DNA of 18,055 nt from the NCBI GenBank assembly GCA_910579055.1, contig CAJTSU010000065.1, positions 1 to 18,055 on the forward strand. The letters are read 5' to 3'. Below, in pieces: positions 1-6,895 of the stretch (the stretch's first letter is position 1; each line of letters starts with the position of its first letter). The translations under genes were made by a program, and so were the position numbers. The notes under the pieces were generated by a model. That model was not told the origin of the DNA. It worked only from the letters and a program-made list of their open reading frames with translations, and did no database searches. The DNA is from an uncultured Mailhella sp. GTDB taxonomy: Bacteria > Desulfobacterota > Desulfovibrionia > Desulfovibrionales > Desulfovibrionaceae.

Positions 1-2
1 CT

Positions 3-41
3 CGCCCCCCTCCATGCCGCATTACCATGCGGCGGGGGGCG
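3..41. repeat. Long GC-rich hairpin downstream of der
   Basis: An outer stem (3-10 with 34-41, six C against six G plus flanking pairs) encloses an inner stem GCCGCA (16-21) with TGCGGC (28-33) and loop TTACCA, with a five-base bulge at 11-15. It lies about 80 bp beyond the der stop. Neither side has a clear U-tract, so it is not called a canonical intrinsic terminator. It could be a 3'-end stabilising structure or part of a dispersed element with the adjoining 29-bp repeat. Confidence 0.55.
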
Positions 42-51
42 TCGCTCCATA

Positions 52-80
52 GCTCGCTACGCTCGCGCCTCCGGCGGTCA
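52..80 (+). repeat. 29-bp dispersed repeat, copy 1
   Basis: These 29 bases occur again, identically and in the same orientation, at 3313-3341. The sequence starts GCTCGCTACGCTCG and ends CTCCGGCGGTCA. Both copies are intergenic and follow GC-rich, hairpin-prone sequence, which suggests a dispersed intergenic repeat of REP type. The function is unknown. Confidence 0.8.
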
Positions 81-121
81 GTGTTGAGCATAACCTTGGC
101 CAGAGTGAACATGCTCAAACA

Positions 122-1603
122 TCAGGAAAGGCCCTTAGCGCTTGGCCCCTCCTTCTTCTCCCCCTTCCTGCCGTGGGAAGAGCGCAGATGAACCCGCATG
201 GGCGCGTGTTCAATGCCAAACAGCTTGCGCAGGGACTTTTCAAGATAGCGGGCATAAGATTCCGCCACCCGATCGGCATCGTTGACGAAAAAGACAAAGG
301 TGGGCGGCCGGCTTTCAGCCTGAGTCAGATAGAAAAATTTGGGCCGCACCCGGCGCACCACCGGAGCCTGATGTTTGGCGAGCACTTCATCCATGGCCCG
401 GTTAAGCCGTCCGGTAGGCACGCGAACCGCGCACTCCTCATGGATACGCTCGGCCATGGTCAACAAGGCGGCAAGCCCCTCACCCTTGCGGGCAGAAGCG
501 GGCATAACCGGCACATGGGAACAGAAGGAAAGCTCTTCCGCAAACTGCCGCTTCAGCGCGGCACGCGCCTTGACCGGCACCAGATCCATCTTGTTCAGAA
601 CGATGAGGAAAGGTGTTTTGCGTTCGTCCAGCAGCTCCACCAGGCGCTTGTCCTGGGCGGTCAGCCCGCCGGTGGCGTCAATGACCAGCATGGTCACATG
701 CGCCTTGGTCGTGCTTTTAAGCGAGGAGTTGACGGAAAAACGTTCCACAGTATCGGTAATGCGGGAACGCCGACGCACACCGGCGGTATCCACAAAAATA
801 TAGGTCTTCCCCTTGCGCTCCAGCGGCACGTCCACACTATCCCGCGTGGTTCCGGCTTCATCGCTGACAATCATGCGCTCCCTGCCGAGAAAGGCGTTGA
901 CCAGCGAGGACTTGCCTGCATTGGGACGGCCCAGCAAGCACAGGCGCAATGGCCCCCCGTCGGGAAGCTCCGCCTCCTCTCCCTCGTCCGGAAGCCCGTC
1001 CTTTCCCGCCGCGTCCTCCTCTGCCTCCCATCCGCCGTCTTCCGCAGCCCGCGCAGGAAGCAGCGCCCGGATTTCCTCTTCCAGCCCCCGAATATTATGC
1101 CCATGCTCGGCGGAAACGGCCAGCAGCGGAAAGCCCAGGGCATGGAATTCCGCCAGCATCATGTCTTCGCGTTCCATGCCGTCCACCTTGTTCACCACAA
1201 CAAGCACAGGCTTGCCCGCTCTGCGCAGGTGAACGGCCAGATGCTCGTCAAAGGGAGTCAGGCCGTCGCGGCCGTCCACCACCAGGCAGATCACCGCGCC
1301 TTCGGACACGGCCTCCTTGGCCTGCCGGAGAATATCTTCCTCAAAGCCGCGCAGGCCACGCGGCCCTTCCACAGCGCTCTCGTGCCCGTCCATCGTCACC
1401 CCGCCGGTATCCACCAGAATAAACGAGGCTTCATCACCGCTGCGCACCATGCCTTCCATGCGATCCCGCGTGACGCCGGGGCGGTCGTGCGTAATGGCCC
1501 GTTTGCTGCGGATCAGGCGGTTGAACAGCGTGGACTTGCCCACATTGGGACGGCCCATCAAAATGACTTTGGGCAAGGGAGAACTGAGATTAATCGCGGA
1601 CAT
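122..1603 (-). CDS. der: Ribosome-assembly GTPase Der (EngA)
   Basis: Der is a tandem GTPase that acts in assembly of the 50S ribosomal subunit. The 493-residue product has two G domains. The first shows GRPNVGKS (17-24), DTGG (65-68) and NKVD (138-141). The second shows GRPNAGKS (225-232), DTAG (272-275) and NKMD (337-340). An acidic linker (about 185-218) separates them, and a KH-like C-terminal domain (about 395-475) ends in a basic tail. The ATG at 1603 is chosen over an upstream in-frame start (1639) because GGAGGAG sits just ahead of it and the G1 motif then falls at the usual depth. A promoter lies at 1667-1696. The gene is divergent from the ligase-like gene at 1850. The length is normal for the family, allowing for a long inter-domain linker. 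Confidence 0.97.
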   Translation of the reverse strand: MSAINLSSPLPKVILMGRPNVGKSTLFNRLIRSKRAITHDRPGVTRDRMEGMVRSGDEASFILVDTGGVTMDGHESAVEGPRGLRGFEEDILRQAKEAVSEGAVICLVVDGRDGLTPFDEHLAVHLRRAGKPVLVVVNKVDGMEREDMMLAEFHALGFPLLAVSAEHGHNIRGLEEEIRALLPARAAEDGGWEAEEDAAGKDGLPDEGEEAELPDGGPLRLCLLGRPNAGKSSLVNAFLGRERMIVSDEAGTTRDSVDVPLERKGKTYIFVDTAGVRRRSRITDTVERFSVNSSLKSTTKAHVTMLVIDATGGLTAQDKRLVELLDERKTPFLIVLNKMDLVPVKARAALKRQFAEELSFCSHVPVMPASARKGEGLAALLTMAERIHEECAVRVPTGRLNRAMDEVLAKHQAPVVRRVRPKFFYLTQAESRPPTFVFFVNDADRVAESYARYLEKSLRKLFGIEHAPMRVHLRSSHGRKGEKKEGPSAKGLS

Positions 1604-1666
1604 GGGACTCCTCCGGCACGCGGCGACACGGGGCGGCATGAATTATTGGAGAATACGAGATTCCGC

Positions 1667-1696
1667 CTTATAGCCTGCCAAGCGGCCGTTGTCCAA
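1667..1696 (-). promoter_or_regulatory. Predicted sigma70-type promoter of der
   Basis: Read on the minus strand: -35 TTGGAC (1691-1696), 18-bp spacer, -10 TATAAG (1667-1672), giving a leader of about 57 nt to the der ATG. A perfect inverted repeat GCCGTTG-tc-CAACGGC (1685-1700) overlaps the -35 box and could be an operator. This is a prediction from sequence match only. Confidence 0.55.
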
Positions 1697-1789
1697 CGGC
1701 AATGGCGTACCCCCGTGCGGCTCGACCTTGGAGCGGACTTTTCATGCTTAACATAACCATCTAAAATATATTGAAAAATAAAAAAATTC

Positions 1790-1818
1790 TTGCATTCCTT
1801 CCCGGTGTGGGCTATATC
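1790..1818 (+). promoter_or_regulatory. Predicted sigma70-type promoter of the ligase-like gene
   Basis: -35 TTGCAT (1790-1795), exactly 17 bp, -10 TATATC (1813-1818), preceded by an A/T-rich stretch (about 1760-1788) that resembles an UP element. The expected start point is about 25 nt upstream of the ATG at 1850. It shares the 246-bp intergenic gap with the divergent der promoter. Confidence 0.55.
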
Positions 1819-1849
1819 AGCGCCTCAAATATATGCAAGGGAGTCCGCC

Positions 1850-3115
1850 ATGACCCGTAAAGACCGTACGGAAGGCATTTACAGCCGCCGCGAGGTGCTC
1901 GACGAAAGTGAACGCCGCCAGTACAACCTGATTCAGCTCAAGGATCTGTTGTCCTACGCGTACCGCTATTCCGAAGACGTGAAAAAACGCTTTGACCGCG
2001 CCCAGTTCAATGTTGAGAAATTCAAAACCATTTCTGACATCAAGCATATTCCCATCCTTAAAAAGAAGGAACTCATCTTCCTCCAGACCATGGGGCCGCG
2101 CCTGGGCGGGCTTCTGACCAAGGATATCGGCGAACTGCGCCGCGTGTTCCTTTCCCCCGGCCCCATCTTTGACCCTGAAGACCGCAACGACGATTACTGG
2201 GGCTATACTGAAGCCTTCTACTCCGTGGGCTTCCGCCCCGGCGACGCCGTGCAGGTGACGTTCAACTATCATCTTGCCCCTGCGGGTCTGATGTTTGAAG
2301 AACCCTTGCGCAACCTGGGCTGCGCTACCATTCCCGCCGGCCCCACCGACGCCGCCACCCAGCTTGACATCATGCAGAAACTGCGTGTTTCCGGCTATGT
2401 GGGCACACCGAGCTTTCTCATGCACCTCGCCCAGAAGGCGGAGGAAAAGGGCCTCAATCTGCGCAAGGATCTCTTCCTCGAAGTGGCCTTTGTCACCGGC
2501 GAACGCCTGTCGGAAAAAATACGCAGTCAGATGGAGAAAAAATACGATATCATCATGCGTCAGGGCTACGGCACGGCGGATGTGGGCTGTATCGGTTATG
2601 AATGCTTCCAGCGCAACGGCCTGCATATCTCCAACCGTTGTTTTGTGGAAATCTGCCACCCCGACACCGGTATTCCGCTCAAGGACGGCGAAGTAGGTGA
2701 GGTGGTAGTAACCAGCTTCAACAAAACCTATCCGCTGATCCGCCTCGCCACCGGCGACCTTTCCTATATCGACCGCGCCCCCTGTGCCTGCGGCCGCACC
2801 AGCCCCCGGCTCGGCAGTATTGTGGGCCGCGTGGACACCACTGCCCGCATCAAGGGCATGTTTGTCTATCCCCACCAGGTTGAACAGGTGCTGGCCCGCT
2901 TTGAAGAAATCAAGCGCTGGCAAATTGAAGTCACCAACCCCGGCGGTGTGGATGAAATGGTTCTGTATGTCGAAGCAAGCAACTTCAAGCGCGAGGACGA
3001 GCTTCTGCACCTCTTCCGTGAGCGTATTAAGCTCCGCCCCGAACTGCGCATTCTCGCTCCGGGCGCGCTGCCTCCGCAGATCAAGCCCATTGAGGACAAG
3101 CGTGAATGGGATTAA
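1850..3115 (+). CDS. Phenylacetate-CoA-ligase-like (PaaK-type) AMP-binding protein, degenerate P-loop
   Basis: The 421-residue protein matches the PaaK branch of adenylate-forming enzymes, which make acyl-AMP and then aryl/acyl-CoA in the cytoplasm. Visible signatures are GYGTADVG (239-246, adenylation motif), TGD (301-303), a CACGRT segment (312-317), GRVD (326-329) followed by KGMFVYP, and the small C-terminal domain (about 330-421). The serine/threonine/glycine-rich phosphate loop expected near residue 100 (SSGTTG type) reads LSPGPIFDPE (101-110), so canonical ATP binding is doubtful or altered. The ATG at 1850 is preferred because AAGGGAG (1837-1843) precedes it; an upstream TTG at 1790 lies in the promoter -35 region. 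The substrate is unknown. The gene appears monocistronic, with its own promoter and terminator. Confidence 0.85.
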   Translation: MTRKDRTEGIYSRREVLDESERRQYNLIQLKDLLSYAYRYSEDVKKRFDRAQFNVEKFKTISDIKHIPILKKKELIFLQTMGPRLGGLLTKDIGELRRVFLSPGPIFDPEDRNDDYWGYTEAFYSVGFRPGDAVQVTFNYHLAPAGLMFEEPLRNLGCATIPAGPTDAATQLDIMQKLRVSGYVGTPSFLMHLAQKAEEKGLNLRKDLFLEVAFVTGERLSEKIRSQMEKKYDIIMRQGYGTADVGCIGYECFQRNGLHISNRCFVEICHPDTGIPLKDGEVGEVVVTSFNKTYPLIRLATGDLSYIDRAPCACGRTSPRLGSIVGRVDTTARIKGMFVYPHQVEQVLARFEEIKRWQIEVTNPGGVDEMVLYVEASNFKREDELLHLFRERIKLRPELRILAPGALPPQIKPIEDKREWD

Positions 3116-3145
3116 CGCCTTTGGTTGAGCCGCGTTAAAACCTCC

Positions 3146-3172
3146 AGCCCCCGCCCTTTGGCGGGGGCTTTT
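3146..3172 (+). terminator. Intrinsic terminator after the ligase-like gene
   Basis: A perfect 10-bp stem AGCCCCCGCC (3146-3155) with GGCGGGGGCT (3160-3169), loop CTTT, followed by TTTT, lies 30 bp beyond the stop codon. Confidence 0.9.
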
Positions 3173-3263
3173 GCATCGTATGAGGACGTTTTGCGGCTGA
3201 AAATATCTGCCGACCAGCATCCTATATTCTGACTCGCAGGTTTTACGCCCGCGCCGGAAGCTT

Positions 3264-3294
3264 AACGCCGCAAATGAATTGCCGCGTCCCCGGA
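3264..3294 (+). repeat. Degenerate partial copy (E) of the second dispersed repeat family
   Basis: The stem ACGCCGCAA / TTGCCGCGT (8 of 9 pairs) around an ATGAA loop, followed by CCCCGGA, matches the hairpin half of the copies at 8466-8530 and 15078-15145 (CGCCGCAAGT...GCGGCG then ACACCGGAT). The alignment was made by eye, and only the hairpin-proximal half is recognisable. Confidence 0.45.
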
Positions 3295-3312
3295 CAGGGT
3301 GCGCCGCGTTAT

Positions 3313-3341
3313 GCTCGCTACGCTCGCGCCTCCGGCGGTCA
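3313..3341 (+). repeat. 29-bp dispersed repeat, copy 2
   Basis: Identical over 29 bases, and in the same orientation, to 52-80. It lies in the 445-bp gene-free gap 3116-3560, which also holds a terminator, repeat copy E and a promoter. Confidence 0.8.
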
Positions 3342-3448
3342 AGGATAATTTCAACACAATTCTACAACAGCACGAAAAAAATACCCGGCTTGCTCTTGCC
3401 CTTTCTCTCGGTTAGAGTGGTTTGGCATTGAAAATATGCCTGAGCTGC

Positions 3449-3476
3449 TTGTCAGAGTGCAAAACGCACTTAATAT
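3449..3476 (+). promoter_or_regulatory. Predicted promoter of the DUF2333 gene with an inverted repeat in its spacer
   Basis: -35 TTGTCA (3449-3454), 16-bp spacer, -10 TAATAT (3471-3476). The spacer holds the inverted repeat AGTGC-aaaac-GCACT (3456-3470), placed where a repressor or a MerR-like activator could act. The leader to the ATG at 3561 is about 78 nt. Confidence 0.55.
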
Positions 3477-3560
3477 GTCTTCTGTTTCCCGCGCGGGCCA
3501 AGTGACCGCGCCGCACCCCCGCCCAAACGCGAAAGGCTGCCGAAAACGCAAAGGACGCAT

Positions 3561-4478
3561 ATGTTCAAACCCGACCGACATCATATCATCATCGCCGTCA
3601 AAACCCTGGTTATTCAGGCTCTGCTTTTCTGTTCCATTCTCTTTGTAGTATGGGGTTCGCAAAAACTCTACGGCCTTATTGACCAGACACGCTTTCCCAC
3701 CCCCTACCAAGTAACCGTGACAGAAGGCATGACGGACGAACAAAAAGGCAAAGAACTTATCGACGCTCTGACCGCCCGCATGCAGTATGAACTGCACTCC
3801 ACCTTCGGCTGGAGCGCCAACGACATTCTTTTCAACCCCTATGTGCTGGACAACCGCGCCTACCGCCAGTTCGGCACGTACTATGCAACCAAAACCCTGC
3901 TTGACCATTACTCCACAGTCATTGCCAAGCTGGGTTCCAGCGACCGCGAAAACCAGAGCCTTTATGATGCGCGCGTCAATGACTTCACCTTCGGCCCCAA
4001 GCGCTGGGGGTATTTCTTCGTGCCCTCGGCGGAAAGCGCCTACAAGCGCGGTTTGAAGCGCGTGGAGAAATACAAGCAGGAGCTGGACGAAGGCAAGGCT
4101 GTGTATAACTGCCGTACGGACGACATTTATTCCGCCTTCAACCTCATTCTCGGTGAAAGCATCTTCGGCCATGCGCTCGGCCTGCTGGAAAACAGCCAGA
4201 ACCTTCCGTTCTACACCCTGGACAACCGCATTTACGAAGCTCAGGGCATCATGCTGGTGGTGCGCGACTATGTGAAGGCCCTTTATGACCTGTACCCGGA
4301 AATCGCCGCCAAAAACAACGAGGCCAACATGAAGGAAGCCATGAAATACCTTGACCGCATCTGCGATTATGATCCCTTGTACATAACCTCGTCGTTCAAC
4401 TCCGGCGAGCTGATTATCTCGTACATGCTCTTTGCCCGGAACCGCCTCTCGGATATCCGCGACAGCATCCGCATCTGA
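3561..4478 (+). CDS. DUF2333 family membrane-anchored protein
   Basis: The 305-residue protein starts with a short basic segment and one hydrophobic helix (about 9-31), so an inner-membrane anchor with the rest in the periplasm is likely. The soluble part is rich in aromatic and charged residues (for example DNRAYRQFGTYYATKTLLDH and KRWGYFFVPSAESAYKRG) and looks mainly helical. I recognise the overall pattern as DUF2333, a family of unknown function seen in proteobacteria. The ATG at 3561 follows AAAGGAC with suitable spacing. A promoter sits at 3449-3476 and a terminator-like hairpin follows at 4516-4546. The only downstream gene on the strand is the GNAT gene, 105 bp away. I do not assign a function. 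Confidence 0.75.
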   Translation: MFKPDRHHIIIAVKTLVIQALLFCSILFVVWGSQKLYGLIDQTRFPTPYQVTVTEGMTDEQKGKELIDALTARMQYELHSTFGWSANDILFNPYVLDNRAYRQFGTYYATKTLLDHYSTVIAKLGSSDRENQSLYDARVNDFTFGPKRWGYFFVPSAESAYKRGLKRVEKYKQELDEGKAVYNCRTDDIYSAFNLILGESIFGHALGLLENSQNLPFYTLDNRIYEAQGIMLVVRDYVKALYDLYPEIAAKNNEANMKEAMKYLDRICDYDPLYITSSFNSGELIISYMLFARNRLSDIRDSIRI

Positions 4479-4515
4479 GCCCCCCGGGCAGGACATTTTG
4501 CCATTCAGCGAAACC

Positions 4516-4546
4516 GCGCCGGGCACAAGCCCGGCGGCGGTCATTT
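4516..4546 (+). terminator. Possible intrinsic terminator after the DUF2333 gene
   Basis: The GC stem CGCCGGGC (4517-4524) with GCCCGGCG (4529-4536), loop ACAA, is followed seven bases later by ATTTT. The gap before the U-tract is longer than ideal, so termination may be partial. Confidence 0.5.
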
Positions 4547-4583
4547 TGAAGGGGAAGCCTTCAAACCATAACGGAATGTCTGA

Positions 4584-5075
4584 ATGAACATCACCATACG
4601 GGAATACAGGAAAGAAGACGCGGCCGAAGCCGTCCGCATGTGGAACGGCATTGTGGAGGAAGGCCGCGCCTTCCCGCAGACGGAACTTCTGACGGAAACA
4701 ACGGGGAACGAGTTCTTCTCCGCGCAGTCCTTCACGGGCATAGCCCGCGACGCCGGAAGCGGAGAGCTTGCGGGCCTGTATATCCTGCATCCGAACAACG
4801 TGGGCAGGTGCGGGCATATCTGCAATGCCAGCTATGCCGTCAGCCTCGGCATGCGCGGACGTCATGTCGGCGAACAGATGGTGCGGCACTGCATGGCGAA
4901 GGGGAAGGAACTGGGCTTCGGCATCCTTCAGTTCAACGCGGTGGTCAGAACCAATACTGCGGCCCTGCGCCTGTACGAAAAGCTGGGCTTTACCCGGCTG
5001 GGCGTCATTCCCGGCGGCTTTCTGCTGAAAGACGGAAGCCGTGAGGACATCATTCCCCATTACATTACGCTGTAG
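4584..5075 (+). CDS. GNAT-family N-acetyltransferase
   Basis: The 163-residue protein has the GNAT fold signatures: N-terminal INITIREY-like beta strand (TIREYRKEDAAEAVRMW), the acetyl-CoA pyrophosphate loop VSLGMRGRHVGEQM (86-99, Q/RxxGxG/A type), and motif B NTAALRLYEKLGF (124-136). It would transfer an acetyl group from acetyl-CoA to an amine; the substrate cannot be told from sequence. The ATG at 4584 has only a weak Shine-Dalgarno (ACGGAA), so expression may be low or coupled to the upstream gene. It is convergent with the PPOX gene, with 16 bp between the stop codons. Confidence 0.88.
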   Translation: MNITIREYRKEDAAEAVRMWNGIVEEGRAFPQTELLTETTGNEFFSAQSFTGIARDAGSGELAGLYILHPNNVGRCGHICNASYAVSLGMRGRHVGEQMVRHCMAKGKELGFGILQFNAVVRTNTAALRLYEKLGFTRLGVIPGGFLLKDGSREDIIPHYITL

Positions 5076-5091
5076 CGGAGGCCCGCCCCAC

Positions 5092-5556
5092 TCAGGCGCG
5101 CGGGCGCCGCTTGCCGCTCAGGCTTTCCACATCTATACGTATAATCGCTGTGCGGGAAATGTCTTCAGGGAGGGCGGGCACATGACAGCGAGCATTATAG
5201 CGCATCGCTATGGCGTCCAGAGCATGCCCCTTTTCCGCTGTGTCCTCCACCAGTACAGCCCGGCCTGTGCCGCACACACAGTTATAGAGCGTGGTGGAAT
5301 GCTCGCGGTCAATGTTCACACCGGCATGCAGCATGAAGGCCACGCGGCCGTCTGCCCGCAGCAGATCGAGCTTGCGCCCTTCGGGAGCGCAGTGGATATA
5401 GATGCGCCGCGTGCCATTCGTCTTTTTCTGCACAAAGTTGACCGGGATGACATAGGGAAAATCCCCCGCGTTCATGGCCAGGGCCAGATCGTCCGCCGCA
5501 GTGAAAACTTCATCGAAAAACGCGTCCTCATTGCATTCACGTTTCTTCAACCGCAT
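5092..5556 (-). CDS. Pyridoxamine 5'-phosphate oxidase family (FMN-binding split barrel) protein
   Basis: The 154-residue protein has the NimA/PPOX-like flavin-binding layout: PYVIPVNF (34-41) on the first barrel strands, IHCAPEGRKLDLLRADGRV (54-72, the usual GxKxxxL...V region), and VCGTGRA (94-100). Relatives bind FMN or F420-type cofactors and reduce small molecules such as nitroimidazoles, but many have no known substrate. AAGGAGGG lies just upstream of the ATG at 5556. It starts only 25 bp after the restriction endonuclease stop with no promoter visible between, so it is likely the third gene of the restriction-modification run. It faces the GNAT gene tail to tail. Confidence 0.85.
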   Translation of the reverse strand: MRLKKRECNEDAFFDEVFTAADDLALAMNAGDFPYVIPVNFVQKKTNGTRRIYIHCAPEGRKLDLLRADGRVAFMLHAGVNIDREHSTTLYNCVCGTGRAVLVEDTAEKGHALDAIAMRYNARCHVPALPEDISRTAIIRIDVESLSGKRRPRA

Positions 5557-5581
5557 ACCCCCTCCTTCAGTTCTGATTCAT

Positions 5582-6895
5582 TTACAGTTCAAGCTGCTGC
5601 CGGGGATCGCCCGATTCACCGGCCAATTCCAGAATCCAGCGTATCCAGCCCCGTACGGTGGAAGCCCTGCGGATAAAGGTACTTTCGCCTTCCACCCCGC
5701 ACGGTGCAGCATGGCGCATAATATCCACTATCTCGCCGCGCTGGGGAAGCTCTGCCGTTGGCCCCGAGGCAAAAGCCGCGCACAGTGTTTCCCGAAACAC
5801 GGCATGTTTCAGGATCTCGGCCGCCAGAGCCAGTTTGCGTTCCCGCAAGGGAAGCCCCATGATCCGCCGCCCTCGTTCGGACAGCGCATGCCGCGCACAC
5901 CCCTGCTCCCGCAAATGTTCGGCCAACCCCAGGTAGCGCCCCGCCGCGCTGTAATAACCGGCCTGACGTGGCGTAAAGGAATAGGCTGAACTGATTTCCT
6001 CCGGAGTCATCGGATGTTCGTGCAGCAGTTCCAGCAGATTGACAACCCGGGCAAAATTGTCGGCCTGGGGAAACGGCTCGTTCGGCTCAGGGCCGCAAGC
6101 CACAGCAGCCGACAGCGTTTCCAGATCCCGCATGGTAATGTCCGTGGCCACAACATAGCGCTTCATCTGGTGCAGGCGCAGGGAATTGTAACACATGGGG
6201 TCGTCGAATACATATTCGTACACAAGAAAGGTGCCGTCGGAATAATTGAAAAACACATTGCGTACAGGTTTGCTTACACGCTCCCGCCAGAGTCGGAAAG
6301 GATAGTAAAGCTGACGGATATGAAAATCTTCCGACAGATCCATTTTTGCCTCTATAAGCGCCAGACTGCCGCGGCCTTCACAAGCTGCGTCGATTTCCAG
6401 CTGGGCATTGCGCACAACAAGAGAAAGATTGCCGCGCGCCGTGCTCACCAGGCATTTAAATTCTCCGCTTCCCATCCGCCCGCTTATGGTGGGCGTCATA
6501 TCTTCATCTGCAAGAAAATCCTTCCATATGCCGCAGGCTCCGGCATAATGCAGGGCCACAGCCTCGCTGGTCACGTAGCGGGAAGACAGGCTTTGCAGAT
6601 GCGCCGGAGGGCGCACCACACAGGCAGAACCGCACATGCTGTCGCGGGGGATCTTTTCATAGGCCCGGAATGAGGAAATGACATACTCCCCGCGCGACAC
6701 CGGCAGTATGGCCAGACCCTTGTCGGCAAAAATGCGCGGCAGATTAACCGCATGATCAAACTTTGTCATCAGCCGAGGCTCGCGCAGTTTGCGGATCTCA
6801 TCCGCCGAAATCCGGTACAGGCCGTCCCGTTCCAGCGCTTCCGCCATGCCGAACCGCTTGAACAGCTCTTCCCAGGCCGCGTCATTGACGCCCAT
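5582..6895 (-). CDS. Type II restriction endonuclease (PD-(D/E)xK type with winged-helix C-terminus)
   Basis: The 437-residue protein is inferred to cut DNA at the site protected by the adjacent methyltransferase. The centre carries a PD-(D/E)xK-like core: D169 in LEID, then LIEAKMD with E182 and K184, then RQLYYPFRLW (Q195). The N-terminal part (about 5-80, with ISADEIRKLREPRLMTKFDH) matches my recollection of proteins annotated as type II restriction enzymes beside Dam-like methylases. The C-terminal third (about 280-370) looks like a winged helix (MTPEEISSAYSFTPRQAGYY ... ALSERGRRIMG). The start overlaps the methylase stop by 14 bp, so translation is probably coupled and methylase is made first. 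At 437 residues it is much longer than DpnII or MboI. Specificity cannot be read from sequence. Confidence 0.8.
   Translation of the reverse strand: MGVNDAAWEELFKRFGMAEALERDGLYRISADEIRKLREPRLMTKFDHAVNLPRIFADKGLAILPVSRGEYVISSFRAYEKIPRDSMCGSACVVRPPAHLQSLSSRYVTSEAVALHYAGACGIWKDFLADEDMTPTISGRMGSGEFKCLVSTARGNLSLVVRNAQLEIDAACEGRGSLALIEAKMDLSEDFHIRQLYYPFRLWRERVSKPVRNVFFNYSDGTFLVYEYVFDDPMCYNSLRLHQMKRYVVATDITMRDLETLSAAVACGPEPNEPFPQADNFARVVNLLELLHEHPMTPEEISSAYSFTPRQAGYYSAAGRYLGLAEHLREQGCARHALSERGRRIMGLPLRERKLALAAEILKHAVFRETLCAAFASGPTAELPQRGEIVDIMRHAAPCGVEGESTFIRRASTVRGWIRWILELAGESGDPRQQLEL

Noticed and set aside
173..1756. 527-residue open frame antisense to der
   Set aside because: It lies wholly over der, has no ribosome site or family pattern and a His/Gln/Arg-rich composition typical of antisense frames in GC-rich DNA.
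1790..1849. TTG start extending the ligase-like protein by 20 residues
   Set aside because: The TTG is part of the predicted -35 box and has no ribosome site; the ATG at 1850 has one.
1817..3220. 467-residue open frame antisense to the ligase-like gene
   Set aside because: Shadow of a clear gene on the other strand; no motif and no start signal.
3422..3440. Sigma54-like -24/-12 promoter (TTGGCAT...TATGCC)
   Set aside because: The GG and GC are 12 bases apart instead of 10; a better sigma70-type match lies just downstream.
3351..5060. 569-residue open frame antisense to the DUF2333 and GNAT genes
   Set aside because: It spans two well-supported genes and their intergenic region; no domain is recognisable.
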